Source: CAZOKO01 sp964580455
GTDB lineage: Bacteria; Desulfobacterota; WTBG01
Direction of reading: 5' to 3'
Assembly (NCBI GenBank): GCA_964580455.1
Contig: CAZOKO010000075.1
Location: 1-13,808, forward strand
DNA: 13,808 bases
Below are positions 4,400 through 12,622 of this stretch, in pieces; positions within the stretch are counted from its first letter, which is position 1; every line of letters starts with the position of its first letter. The notes under the pieces were generated by a model that did not search any database, had not been told where the DNA came from, and saw only the letters and a list, made by a program, of their open reading frames with translations. The position numbers were made by a program, and so were the translations under genes.

Positions 4400-7012
4400 A
4401 TGAGGTTTGATAAATTTACCATTAAGGCTCAGGAAGTTATTCAGGAGTCTCAAAACATTACTGAAAAATATGACCATCAGCAGATTGAACCAGAACATCT
4501 TCTGATGACCATGGTTTTACAGCGTGAAGGTACCGTTTCTTCCATGTTACAAAAATTGGGAGTTGACATAGCCGATATTTCAAAACAGATAGAGGAAGCT
4601 CTTAACAAGATTCCCAGGGTTTATGGAAGCAGTGGCGGACAGCTCTATATTTCCCCTCGCAGTAAAAAGGTGCTGGATCAAGCCTTTAAAGAAGCGGAGA
4701 GATTGAAAGATGAATATATAAGCACTGAACATATTTTTATCTCTATTGCAGATGAAAAGGGTGGAGAGGCTTCGAAGATACTATCTTCACTGGGCATTAC
4801 CAAAGATGCTTTATATAATGTGCTGGTTAGTATAAGAGGAAACCAGCGGGTAACTGATCCCAACCCGGAGGAAAAGTATCAGGCTCTTAAACGGTACAGC
4901 AGAGACTTAACTGATCTGGCTCGTAAAAGCAAGCTCGACCCGGTCATTGGGAGAGATGATGAAATCAGAAGGGTTATTCAAGTTCTATCTCGCAGGACCA
5001 AAAATAATCCAGTACTGATCGGAGAACCTGGAGTTGGGAAAACTGCGATTGTAGAAGGTTTGGCTCAGAGGATCGTCAATGGAGATATCCCAGAGGGCCT
5101 CAAAAACATGAAGGTATTATCCCTGGATATGGGATCCCTGGTTGCCGGAACCAAATACCGAGGCGAGTTTGAAGACAGACTTAAAGCGGTTTTAAAAGAG
5201 ATTGAAGAGAAAAGTGGTGAAATCATACTGTTTATAGATGAGCTCCACACGGTGGTGGGAGCAGGAGCAGCAGAGGGATCTATCGATGCCTCTAATATGC
5301 TAAAACCTGCTTTAGCCAGAGGGGAGTTGAGATGTGTGGGAGCTACCACCTTAAACGAGTATAGAAAATATATTGAAAAAGATGCTGCTCTGGAAAGAAG
5401 ATTTCAACTTATTATAATTGGCGAACCTTCTGTGGAAGATACCATCTCGATACTTCGAGGTCTTAAGGAACGCTATGAGGTTCACCATGGAGTTAAAATT
5501 CAGGATTCTGCAATTGTTGCAGCAGCAACGTTATCCAATCGCTATATTTCTGATCGTTTTCTTCCCGATAAAGCTATCGACCTGATTGATGAATCAGCAT
5601 CAAAGCTAAGGATTGAAATGGACAGCCTTCCTACAGAGATTGACGAAGTGAACAGGAAGATAGTACAGTTAGAGATTGAAAGGGAGGCTTTAAAGAGAGA
5701 AAAAGATAAAGCTTCTAAAGAAAGGCTGGAAAAGGTAAAGAGAGAACTGGCTGAGATTAAAGAAGAAAGTGCAGACATGAAGGTTCATTGGGAAAAGGAA
5801 AAAGAAATTATTAAAAAAATACAGGAATTACAAGAACAGCTAGAAAATACTCGATTGGAAGAACAGAAGGCAGAGAGAGAAGGCAATCTGGAAAAAGTTG
5901 CTCAGATCCGCTACTCTACTCTGATCCAGCTTCAAGAACAATTGGATAAGGAAAGCAATAATCTAAACGAGATACAAAGCGGTCAGAAGATGCTTAAAGA
6001 AGATGTTGATGCAGAAGATATTGCTGATGTAGTAGCGAAATGGACTGGCATTCCGGTTTCCAAGATGCTTGAGGGTGAGTTAGAAAAATTGGTTAGCATA
6101 GAAGCAAGAATCAAAAAGAGAGTAGTTGGTCAGGATGAAGCCATCAATGCTGTTTCCAATGCGGTAAGAAGGTCTCGATCTGGTTTGCAAGATCCCAACC
6201 GTCCTCTCGGCTCTTTTATCTTCTTAGGCCCTACCGGTGTAGGAAAGACAGAACTGGGCAGAGCACTGGCAGAATTCCTCTTTGATGATGAGCAGGCCAT
6301 GGTGAGAATTGACATGTCTGAGTTCATGGAGAAACATTCCGTTGCGCGACTCATTGGTGCCCCACCCGGCTATGTAGGATATGAGGAAGGAGGCTATCTC
6401 ACAGAGGCGATTCGAAGAAAACCCTATTCAGTCATCCTGCTCGACGAAATAGAAAAGGCACATCCTGAAGTATTTAATATCCTTCTTCAGATACTGGATG
6501 ATGGAAGACTCACCGATGGACATGGGAGAACTGTTGATTTTAAAAATACTCTCATTATCATGACTTCCAATTTGGGAAGCCAATGGATTCAGGACTTAAG
6601 AGAAAAGGATTATGATGAGATGCAAAAAAGGGTGATGGAAATTGTTCGTTCAACCTTTAAACCAGAATTTATAAATCGGGTTGATGAAATCATTATCTTT
6701 CATTCCCTGAGCAAAGAAGAGATTAAAAAGATTATCGAAATCCAATTGATCTCCTTGAACAAAAGACTGGCAGAAAAGAAACTTTCAATCACCTTAACTG
6801 AGTCGGCAAAAGAGTTACTGGTTGAACAGGGGTTTGACCCTGTGTATGGAGCTAGACTCCTCAAAAGGACTATTCAGCGAAAAATTCAGGATCCTCTGGC
6901 TCTAAAACTGCTTGAAGGAAACTTTTCTGATGGTAACACCATAGAAATAAATGTTGATCCAGCATCCAGGGAGATTACCTTTTCCCCGTTAGGAAAAAGC
7001 TCTACAATTTGA
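4400..7012 (+). CDS. clpB: ATP-dependent disaggregase ClpB (Hsp100)
   Basis: This encodes 870 residues, full length for ClpB. Layout: an N-terminal Clp repeat domain (about 1-145, MRFDKFTIKAQEVIQ...); first AAA+ module with Walker A GEPGVGKT at 208-215 and Walker B LFIDE at 277-281; a long charged coiled coil (about 405-530) that separates ClpB from ClpA and ClpC; second AAA+ module with GPTGVGKT at 610-617 and VILLDE at 678-683; and a C-terminal oligomerisation domain with 'GFDPVYGARLLKR'. No ClpP-binding IGF/L loop is apparent. ClpB hexamers thread aggregated proteins through the central pore with help from DnaK, in the cytoplasm. The ATG has GGAGG nine bases upstream. It follows Hsp20 after a terminator. 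A possible weak promoter is TTGCTT (4339-4344) with TAGCAT (4363-4368). The gene ends 8 bases from a converging gene with no clear terminator between them. Confidence 0.97.
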   Translation: MRFDKFTIKAQEVIQESQNITEKYDHQQIEPEHLLMTMVLQREGTVSSMLQKLGVDIADISKQIEEALNKIPRVYGSSGGQLYISPRSKKVLDQAFKEAERLKDEYISTEHIFISIADEKGGEASKILSSLGITKDALYNVLVSIRGNQRVTDPNPEEKYQALKRYSRDLTDLARKSKLDPVIGRDDEIRRVIQVLSRRTKNNPVLIGEPGVGKTAIVEGLAQRIVNGDIPEGLKNMKVLSLDMGSLVAGTKYRGEFEDRLKAVLKEIEEKSGEIILFIDELHTVVGAGAAEGSIDASNMLKPALARGELRCVGATTLNEYRKYIEKDAALERRFQLIIIGEPSVEDTISILRGLKERYEVHHGVKIQDSAIVAAATLSNRYISDRFLPDKAIDLIDESASKLRIEMDSLPTEIDEVNRKIVQLEIEREALKREKDKASKERLEKVKRELAEIKEESADMKVHWEKEKEIIKKIQELQEQLENTRLEEQKAEREGNLEKVAQIRYSTLIQLQEQLDKESNNLNEIQSGQKMLKEDVDAEDIADVVAKWTGIPVSKMLEGELEKLVSIEARIKKRVVGQDEAINAVSNAVRRSRSGLQDPNRPLGSFIFLGPTGVGKTELGRALAEFLFDDEQAMVRIDMSEFMEKHSVARLIGAPPGYVGYEEGGYLTEAIRRKPYSVILLDEIEKAHPEVFNILLQILDDGRLTDGHGRTVDFKNTLIIMTSNLGSQWIQDLREKDYDEMQKRVMEIVRSTFKPEFINRVDEIIIFHSLSKEEIKKIIEIQLISLNKRLAEKKLSITLTESAKELLVEQGFDPVYGARLLKRTIQRKIQDPLALKLLEGNFSDGNTIEINVDPASREITFSPLGKSSTI

Positions 7013-7020
7013 ACCTATCT

Positions 7021-7539
7021 CTATTGAGTTAACACTTGCGCGAGATATGTTTTGGGATTTTCAGGTAATTGATTAAGCCGATTTTTTATTTTGCCTTCCT
7101 TATCTATTATAATATGGGTAGGAATTCCCACAATACCATACATTGTTGATACCTCTCCTCTTGCATCAAAAAGGATTTTATAGGGAAGCTGGTACCGTTC
7201 CTGGATTTTTCTAACTCTCTCGATAGAATCATTAAGTCCAACATCAATTGACAGTAACTCATACGGTTTGTTCCCTATGGCGTGGTACAGTTCCTTTAAT
7301 TTGGGTATCTCCATTAGACAGGCAGGACACCAGGTTGCCCAGAATACCAGGTGAACAATCTTTTTCCCACGATAATTCTTCAATTGGATATCATCCCCCT
7401 CTATGGTCTTTAGGGAGAAATCAAAAGCGCTTAAATTCGGCTGCATTTCCTCTTGTCTGGAGGGACAGCCGAGAAGACACATTGCAACGAAAACGACAAA
7501 GATAATACGCAACCAGACAAGAGACTTTCTTGCTTTCAT
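7021..7539 (-). CDS. TlpA/ResA-like thioredoxin-fold lipoprotein
   Basis: This encodes 172 residues from the ATG at 7539, which has AAGGAG (7545-7550) five bases upstream. A TTG at 7554 in the same frame lacks support. The N-terminus is a lipoprotein signal ending in lipobox LLGC, with Cys25 as the lipid anchor. The thioredoxin fold carries the active site W-C71-P-A-C74 and the cis-proline loop 'VGIPTHIIID' (Pro140). The strand before the active site (HLVFWATWCPAC) is typical of AlkC/TlpA/ResA proteins. These are membrane-tethered, extracytoplasmic thiol-disulfide reductases, often reducing apocytochrome c before haem attachment. The upstream gene encodes the matching membrane electron carrier, and its TGA lies 11 bases before this ATG, so they form one operon. 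The real target protein is not shown here. Confidence 0.9.
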   Translation of the reverse strand: MKARKSLVWLRIIFVVFVAMCLLGCPSRQEEMQPNLSAFDFSLKTIEGDDIQLKNYRGKKIVHLVFWATWCPACLMEIPKLKELYHAIGNKPYELLSIDVGLNDSIERVRKIQERYQLPYKILFDARGEVSTMYGIVGIPTHIIIDKEGKIKNRLNQLPENPKTYLAQVLTQ

Positions 7540-7550
7540 ATACACTCCTT

Positions 7551-8261
7551 TCAAATCATAAGTTGTCCCATTTTGATGAGAAAATACTCACCTACAATGA
7601 TCATCATTATTCCAAACCCTTTTTTTATCCTAACCATCCAGTTTCCGGATCGTGGCAGAGAGGTTATAAGTCCAGCAAATGTACCAATCAGAATGAGTAA
7701 AAATCCCATTCCAAAGGCGTAAGAAAACAGCATTGCGATTCCCAGGAGGACGTTTTGTTTTGTTCCCACATAGGTAAGCAATACCCCCAGAACTGGTGCG
7801 GCACATGGAGCTGCGATCAGCGCTGAACTCCCTCCCAGCAGAATAGCAGATATTCCGCCTTTAGTTTTAGCTTCAGTAACTCCGAAACGAGCAAACCAGG
7901 TAAATTGGATGTTTATCACATCCAGCATAGCCAAACCAAAAATTATACAGATGTTAGCCACTACCAGATATGCCCAGGGATTGGTCTGTATTTGACCGAA
8001 GAGTTTTCCTGTAAGCGCGGCAAAGGCACCCAGTGAAGAATAGACAATAGCCAGACCCAGAACATACATCAGGGAAAGATAAAACCCTCTAATTCTGGTT
8101 TTTGATCCCTTTGCCCCAATAAATCCCACCGTTATAGGGATGAGAGGATAAACACATGGGGTAAAACTGGTTGCTACACCTGCTGCCAGGGAAATAACAA
8201 CAGCCAAAAGCGGGGCAGACTGGATGGCAGTCTCAAGATTTCCGGTTAAGGTTTCTATCAT
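7551..8261 (-). CDS. DsbD/CcdA-like transmembrane thiol-disulfide transporter
   Basis: This encodes 236 residues, mostly hydrophobic, with about six or more membrane segments. Two redox-cysteine motifs characteristic of the family are present: 'SFTPCVYPLIPIT' with Cys36 in the first helix, and 'AAPCAAPVLGVLL' with Cys153 in the matching helix of the second half. This pair accepts electrons from cytoplasmic thioredoxin and passes them to an extracytoplasmic partner. The length fits the stand-alone membrane domain (CcdA-type) rather than full DsbD with its two flanking soluble domains. The TlpA-like lipoprotein encoded 11 bases downstream supplies the outward-facing thioredoxin that full DsbD carries as its own domain. 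A stop just upstream limits the start to this ATG or later ones. The ribosome binding site is weak. Confidence 0.9.
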   Translation of the reverse strand: MIETLTGNLETAIQSAPLLAVVISLAAGVATSFTPCVYPLIPITVGFIGAKGSKTRIRGFYLSLMYVLGLAIVYSSLGAFAALTGKLFGQIQTNPWAYLVVANICIIFGLAMLDVINIQFTWFARFGVTEAKTKGGISAILLGGSSALIAAPCAAPVLGVLLTYVGTKQNVLLGIAMLFSYAFGMGFLLILIGTFAGLITSLPRSGNWMVRIKKGFGIMMIIVGEYFLIKMGQLMI

Positions 8262-8340
8262 TGTTAGTCTGTTTCTGCCTTCTTACAACTAAAGAGTATG
8301 TCTCAGTAAACATAGGAGGAACTATGATAAGTAAAAAATG

Positions 8341-8405
8341 ATGCTGGATACTGGATAAATAAATTGATTATTTATATGCGTTATTCCACATCCAGTATCT
8401 AGCAT
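8341..8405 (-). repeat. Nested inverted repeat; possible terminator after the MBL gene
   Basis: Outer arms ATGCTGGATACTGGAT (8341-8356) and ATCCAGTATCTAGCAT (8390-8405) are complementary at 15 of 16 positions. Inside them an 8-bp perfect hairpin, ATAAATAA (8355-8362) and TTATTTAT (8368-8375), sits around a 5-base loop, sharing two bases with the outer arm. Read on the minus strand, the structure is followed by CATTTTTTAC, so it could end transcription from the MBL-fold gene before the DsbD-like gene. 'CTGGATACTGGATGCTGGAT'-like strings recur as dispersed repeats in several delta-proteobacterial genomes as far as I recall, so it may be a member of a repeat family. Confidence 0.6.
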
Positions 8406-8470
8406 CCAGTATAATGTCCTCCCGAAAGGTGATATGGGATTCACGTAAGTTGTGATTTCAAGCGCTCTAC

Positions 8471-9343
8471 TCAAATAGTAATAGTCTTCCCTTCCATCGC
8501 CCCTGAGCATTTTATAGAAGCATTCGTCTTCCTGATTTGATCTTTACACTTCCTGACAAATGAATCGATAACACTATCACTGTGACCCGGATCGTGGTGG
8601 AAGAGGATGAGGTGTTTCACTTCGCCATCCACAGCCAGTTTAGCAGCTTCTTTCCATGCAGAATGACCCCACCCTTTTTTTATACTATATTCTTTATCAC
8701 TGTACTGGGCATCATGAATAAGTATATCCGCTCCTTTAATAAAGCGAATAAAATCTTCTCTTTTATAAACGATGTGGCTTTTAGCTTTGGTAATTTGGGG
8801 AAGAAGCTCATTGTCCGTCATGTAGATAAGTTTTTGGCTATCGAAGTTTAAACTGTAGGAAAAGTTAATGCCCGGGTGATTAGCCCTTATTGTTTTAACT
8901 TCAGTGTCAGCAACACAAAAGTTCCCCAGGGATAATTTTTTGAAGCTGATGTGTGCAGAAAGAGAGCTTGATTTCACAGGAAAATGTATGGATTCCATCT
9001 GGCTGGAAAAAATTTTCTCTAAAGGGAACTGGGGGTGTTTTGCCCCCAGAATGGTGAGTTTATTACCAGCATTATAAGCAGGAGCAAAGAAAGGTAATCC
9101 CTGAATGTGATCCCAGTGATAGTGTGAAATAAAGATATGGGCATGAACCTTCTTTTTTCTGAGGAGAAGAGCATGTCCCAATTCTCTTATTCCAGTTCCA
9201 CCGTCAAGGATAATCAATTGACGATTTGGCAATTTTACTTCCACACATGAGGTGTTTCCTCCGTATTTAGTTTTGTCCTTACCCGGAGAGGGAATAGAAC
9301 CTCTCGTTCCCCAGAAAGTAAGTGCTATTCTACTATTTAGCAT
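8471..9343 (-). CDS. MBL-fold metallo-hydrolase
   Basis: This encodes 290 residues with the full metal-site layout of the metallo-beta-lactamase fold. It has an N-terminal 'TFWGTRGSIPSP' strand, the signature H74-Y-H76-W-D78-H79, H156 (NHPG), a 'TDNE' loop near 177, 'HDAQYSD' with H210/D211, H227 (GWGHSAW) and 'FHHDPGH' around 249-254. Two metal ions, usually zinc, are expected, hydrolysing phosphoester or similar bonds. The GTRGSIP start and the DAQY-GHS arrangement resemble the group near RNase Z, PhnP and cyclic-phosphodiesterase-like proteins, but I cannot name the substrate. There is no signal peptide, so it is cytoplasmic. The ATG has AAGGG six bases upstream and lies 24 bases after the stop of the phospholipase-like gene, so the two are probably co-transcribed. 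The long hairpin at 8341-8405 follows it. Confidence 0.88.
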   Translation of the reverse strand: MLNSRIALTFWGTRGSIPSPGKDKTKYGGNTSCVEVKLPNRQLIILDGGTGIRELGHALLLRKKKVHAHIFISHYHWDHIQGLPFFAPAYNAGNKLTILGAKHPQFPLEKIFSSQMESIHFPVKSSSLSAHISFKKLSLGNFCVADTEVKTIRANHPGINFSYSLNFDSQKLIYMTDNELLPQITKAKSHIVYKREDFIRFIKGADILIHDAQYSDKEYSIKKGWGHSAWKEAAKLAVDGEVKHLILFHHDPGHSDSVIDSFVRKCKDQIRKTNASIKCSGAMEGKTITI

Positions 9344-9367
9344 ATAGTACCCTTATCAGATTATCAG

Positions 9368-10264
9368 TTAAAAATGCATTCCATAAGGTTTTTCTGAAAG
9401 ATTTACAATTTCATCAGGGATACTAAAAATTTTTTCTTTGGGTCTTTTTCCATGGGCTCTTTTAATAGCATATCGTTTCCTCTTGGCAATTCTAATATTA
9501 TCACTGCCCACAGGATCATAGTTCAGGCATATACTGTTGTCCAGATGATTAAGGAAATCAAAGATGAGATTTAAAGAAAGCCTGTAAAGAAAAATGATAT
9601 ATTCCCTGGAAAGGTCCCAACGAGAATTTTTCGATATGAGCACTACCATATTCTGCCATCGTTCCAGATCACAGAGTTTAATGGTTCTAACATACAGTTT
9701 CTTTTTCGTTTGAAAGGAAATCATTTTACTTTTAAAAAAATTCTGCATGAATTCATCATTCTCCACATTTTTTCCTGATATAATTCTGTTTGCTAATTTC
9801 CAATATTTTTTTTCGATATAGGCATCTGAGCGGTATTCCCAATATATATGACCTAACTTTTTAGTTGAACTGGTGAGATAAAGCTGATTGGGAATATAAA
9901 AATTATGGGCAATGATATCAGCGCAGAGATGGCTCAGATAACCATAGGCAAATGAAAAGTGTGAAGGAGAATCAGCTGCTTCTAACATCTTCATAGCTAT
10001 AGACCAGTTATGACAATGATTATCTCGACGTCTGCTCCCCTTACCAATAAAGATATCAGCACTGATACAACCGTAAAGGTAATCATAGGGGAATGCTCTC
10101 AATGATTCGGCTATCCACGGGAGAATCAGATTTAGATGATTCAAAACGTAGGAACCTTCCATAATGTGAATGCCAGCACCCCAGGCATAGGCATAATCAC
10201 TGGTGACAAGGCAAATAAATAGAGCTATGGTAAAAGTCTTTAAAATCTTAACTGGAAATTTCAT
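9368..10264 (-). CDS. Secreted zinc-dependent phospholipase C family protein
   Basis: This encodes 298 residues from the ATG at 10264. A TTG four codons upstream is less likely, though neither has a clear ribosome binding site. The signal peptide (KILKTFTIALFICLVTSDYAYA) predicts cleavage before Trp28, leaving an N-terminal tryptophan. Zinc-dependent phospholipase C of the Bacillus type uses exactly such a residue, with its free amino group, as a zinc ligand. Other likely ligands fit the family order: H33, D70 (SAD), H85, H112-x3-D116 (SHLCAD), H120 and H138-x3-E142 (HIYWE). The enzyme would split phospholipids, or the domain may have another hydrolytic role in the periplasm or outside. The C-terminal third is very basic (residues about 255-280) and not part of the core. 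It precedes the MBL gene by 24 bases. Confidence 0.82.
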   Translation of the reverse strand: MKFPVKILKTFTIALFICLVTSDYAYAWGAGIHIMEGSYVLNHLNLILPWIAESLRAFPYDYLYGCISADIFIGKGSRRRDNHCHNWSIAMKMLEAADSPSHFSFAYGYLSHLCADIIAHNFYIPNQLYLTSSTKKLGHIYWEYRSDAYIEKKYWKLANRIISGKNVENDEFMQNFFKSKMISFQTKKKLYVRTIKLCDLERWQNMVVLISKNSRWDLSREYIIFLYRLSLNLIFDFLNHLDNSICLNYDPVGSDNIRIAKRKRYAIKRAHGKRPKEKIFSIPDEIVNLSEKPYGMHF

Positions 10265-10279
10265 CAATATTTTCAATTA

Positions 10280-10422
10280 TTCGCCACAGAGATCGCAGAG
10301 TACACTGAGAATAACATATTTAAGTAAAAGCATAAAAATCTCTTTTGCCAGTGGGATTTGGAATTCCCACCCAGCAAAATAAATCTATCACCTCTGCGAT
10401 CTTAGCAGTCTCTGCGGTGAAA
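10280..10422 (-). repeat. Inverted-repeat element ('CRCAGAGATCGCAGAG' type), MITE-like
   Basis: The left arm TTCGCCACAGAGATCGCAGAG-like (10280-10300) and the right arm (10391-10421), read in reverse as TTCACCGCAGAG...GATCGCAGAGG, are imperfect inverted copies. The right one carries about nine extra bases. Between them sits a strong central hairpin (10343-10379). This 'cacagaga-cgcagag' word is, to my knowledge, a dispersed intergenic repeat in many delta-proteobacterial and related genomes. It contains no open reading frame and fills the gap between the nucleotidyltransferase and phospholipase genes. The strand given is arbitrary. Confidence 0.55.
10343..10379. terminator. Strong symmetric hairpin inside the repeat element
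   Basis: TTTTGC (10343-10348) pairs with GCAAAA (10374-10379), and GTGGGA (10351-10356) pairs with TCCCAC (10365-10370), with a small CA/CCA bulge between the stems. The outer stem gives a T-run on either strand, so it could act as a bidirectional terminator. It may instead be just the folded core of the mobile repeat. Confidence 0.5.
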
Positions 10423-10461
10423 AATTATAATAAGGTTGAACGGTTAAATATCTTTAAACTG

Positions 10462-10479
10462 GCTTTTTTAGAAAAAAGC
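10462..10479 (-). terminator. Possible terminator after the nucleotidyltransferase gene
   Basis: GCTTTTTT (10462-10469) and AAAAAAGC (10472-10479) are perfect inverted copies directly after the stop at 10484. The stem is nearly all A-T and the loop very short, so termination strength is doubtful. The hairpin at 10343-10379 could act as a second stop. Confidence 0.35.
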
Positions 10480-10483
10480 GCCA

Positions 10484-11500
10484 CTAAGCAGCATCATCTC
10501 TAGATAATGAACTCATCTTAGTATGTTTTTGCTTCTCTTTAAGTATTTCTTCTCTTTGATGTTGATAGTTTTGCCAGAGTGAAAACATCTTACACACTAT
10601 CTTATAGTCCTTTACATTGTCTATGTCTAAAACAGCACCTGGCGAGTGTGAGACAACGTTTACAAAACGAGTGCCCAGAACCCTGGATATGCAGCTTTCT
10701 ATAAATGACAGGGGGAGCAACCTGCGAGTCGGTAAAGTCAGGGGGTTCAGGTTAATTCGGGAGAGGAGTTGATTCCAATGAAGCAAACAATAGCACCAAA
10801 ACCCTTCTAATCCTACATGTAACTTCAGAAATTCAGCAGCTAATTTTGCAATGTTGCTTAAATCTCTCTGATATCGATAATCATATACCTTTTGAATATA
10901 GTGCCTGTTCTTAACCTTAAGAGGTTTTATCAAGTGAAGATTGTTCTGACGATATTTCCCTTCCCTGAGATAGAAGTAATTTATCTTCATACCAGGTTTG
11001 CCTCTTTGGTTATGGAAGTAGCGAAGACTTTCGGCACGGGTAATCCCCAGAAAATAATCGTACTTATCTACTTCGCAAAGATCTATAAAAGTATCTATCT
11101 CGAAAGGAGTAACCAGGGGAATATCACCTGAAACGCAGAGCACAGCTTTTTCAAGCTGGGCCGATTTATCTGATGCAACTTCACGAGCTTCGGGACAAAG
11201 GTAAAGGAAGGATTCCCATGCATTGGAATAGAGAGACTCACCTTGTTCAAGTATTGTAACCTCCTTTTTATTCCCTAAAAAGTTATGATGGCCCCCAATT
11301 GCCTGATCCAATTTTTCTTTGGGACCAACAAGACAAATTCGATTAACCCTCTCTGCCCCTTCCAATGCCTTAAGAACATAGAGAAACAAAGGAACTCCAT
11401 TAATTTCCAGAAAAGACTTGTTCACACCACGCACCTTGCGGCTTGCTCCGGTATCTCCTGCCAAGAGAATGGTGTCATATTTTTCTTTAAAACTTTCCAT
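10484..11500 (-). CDS. MobA-like NTP transferase (nucleotidyltransferase family protein)
   Basis: This encodes 338 residues. The N-terminal Rossmann-like nucleotidyltransferase domain starts with the nucleotide-binding signature ILLAGDTGASRK (11-22) and the lysine in GVNKSFLEI (Lys28). It continues with the metal-binding 'SGDIPLVTP' (124-132) and ends near 'GAVLDIDNVKDY', as in MobA/IspD-type enzymes. Such proteins join an NTP to a phosphorylated sugar, polyol, pterin or similar molecule. About 100 residues beyond the usual 200 (roughly 195-290, RDLSNIAKLAAEFLKLHVG...) form a helical insertion typical of a less-studied subgroup, so the acceptor is unknown. It begins 29 bases after the stop of the MetE-like gene and likely shares its transcript. 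The ribosome binding site (AGGGA) is far from the ATG. Confidence 0.82.
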   Translation of the reverse strand: MESFKEKYDTILLAGDTGASRKVRGVNKSFLEINGVPLFLYVLKALEGAERVNRICLVGPKEKLDQAIGGHHNFLGNKKEVTILEQGESLYSNAWESFLYLCPEAREVASDKSAQLEKAVLCVSGDIPLVTPFEIDTFIDLCEVDKYDYFLGITRAESLRYFHNQRGKPGMKINYFYLREGKYRQNNLHLIKPLKVKNRHYIQKVYDYRYQRDLSNIAKLAAEFLKLHVGLEGFWCYCLLHWNQLLSRINLNPLTLPTRRLLPLSFIESCISRVLGTRFVNVVSHSPGAVLDIDNVKDYKIVCKMFSLWQNYQHQREEILKEKQKHTKMSSLSRDDAA

Positions 11501-11529
11501 GGATTGTCAGTCCCTGCCATATCCGGTAT

Positions 11530-12600
11530 TCAACTGAAATATATCTTTCTTAACTCTTCGGATACTTCTTTCAGTAACTTTAAGACCCTTATGGCATCTT
11601 CAAATGATAAAGAACCAGCTCCACAACTGGGTGTAATAAGAGATTGTCTTATAACCTTTTCATTATCTGTCTGGTCGTAACCCAGTTGCTCAATTTGGGA
11701 TTGCCATTTCTGAATAAGCGAATGAGCAGTTTCTCTTTTTAGTTCCTCTGGATGAGAAGTGGGAATTAACCCCCAGGCTAATACGCCCCCTTTTGAAATG
11801 AACTTTTTTAATGATTCAGAATATAACATCAACTTATCAAAAAAGCTATAGGCATCAAAACTTAAGATATCAATATCCGTAGCAAGAAGTACAGACCAGT
11901 CAGTATTTTCACAGCAATGAATACTGGCATAACCACTTTCACTGTGAATAATTGCAATTATTTCATTGAGGTCTTTTTGCACATCACTATCAGATATACC
12001 CAGATAGGCGGATGACCCAAAACCTACCAGGGATGGTTCATCTATAGACATAATAACAGGCACCCCGAAAGAACTCAATTTTTGGATCTGCCACTTTGCT
12101 TTTAAAGAAATCATTTTCACAATGACATCTCTCAACTGAAGGTCATAAAATGCACTCTTTCCATCCTGATCAGTTAAGCTGGTAGCTAAAGTAAAGGGGC
12201 CTGTTACCTGACCTTTAATTGCAATTGGGCTATATTTCCCGTGGTTTAACTCTTCAATTAGAACGTGAAATCCTTCAGCGTAGTGGGGAGTAAGAGAAAA
12301 TTTTTCTAAATGTAAAGTGGATTGTTCTTCAGCAGCAGCAAGGTAGCATTCATAAAATTTTAAGACTTCATCCTGGAACCCTGGATCTTTTGTATCAAAA
12401 TATGCCTTTTTGTCTGACCATTTAATGCCCGGCATACCTTCATTAAATTGAATAATCATGCCTTCTTTGGGTCGTTTTGCCAATTGAACCCAGGCAGGTA
12501 TCTGTGTGGTATAGGTTAGAATAAGTTTTGTTGCCTCTTTGGCATCATCCAGAGGTAAACTTCCAATGGTAGTAGCCAAGCAATTGGGTAAAAAAGACAT
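11530..12600 (-). CDS. MetE-like (cobalamin-independent methionine synthase C-terminal type) protein
   Basis: This encodes 356 residues, matching only the catalytic half of MetE (about 750 residues). The start LATTIGSLPLDDA matches the 'TTTVGSLP' opening of that half. Zinc-ligand positions are largely kept: H228-x-C230 in IHCCEN, and C326 in TPSCGAGSL. The glutamate used in MetE appears as aspartate in 'LSFDAY'. 'MSIDEPSLVG' matches the 'IDEPAL' homocysteine-site loop. Known short 'core MetE' enzymes take methyl groups from corrinoid proteins or other donors rather than polyglutamyl-folate. Members of this superfamily can also be uroporphyrinogen-decarboxylase-like methyltransferases, so the donor and acceptor here are open. 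It is the first gene of the minus-strand unit with the MobA-like gene, with a weak GGATGG site and a hairpin at 12623-12647 in its leader. Confidence 0.85.
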   Translation of the reverse strand: MSFLPNCLATTIGSLPLDDAKEATKLILTYTTQIPAWVQLAKRPKEGMIIQFNEGMPGIKWSDKKAYFDTKDPGFQDEVLKFYECYLAAAEEQSTLHLEKFSLTPHYAEGFHVLIEELNHGKYSPIAIKGQVTGPFTLATSLTDQDGKSAFYDLQLRDVIVKMISLKAKWQIQKLSSFGVPVIMSIDEPSLVGFGSSAYLGISDSDVQKDLNEIIAIIHSESGYASIHCCENTDWSVLLATDIDILSFDAYSFFDKLMLYSESLKKFISKGGVLAWGLIPTSHPEELKRETAHSLIQKWQSQIEQLGYDQTDNEKVIRQSLITPSCGAGSLSFEDAIRVLKLLKEVSEELRKIYFS

Positions 12601-12622
12601 CTTTAACCATCCATAACGGCTA

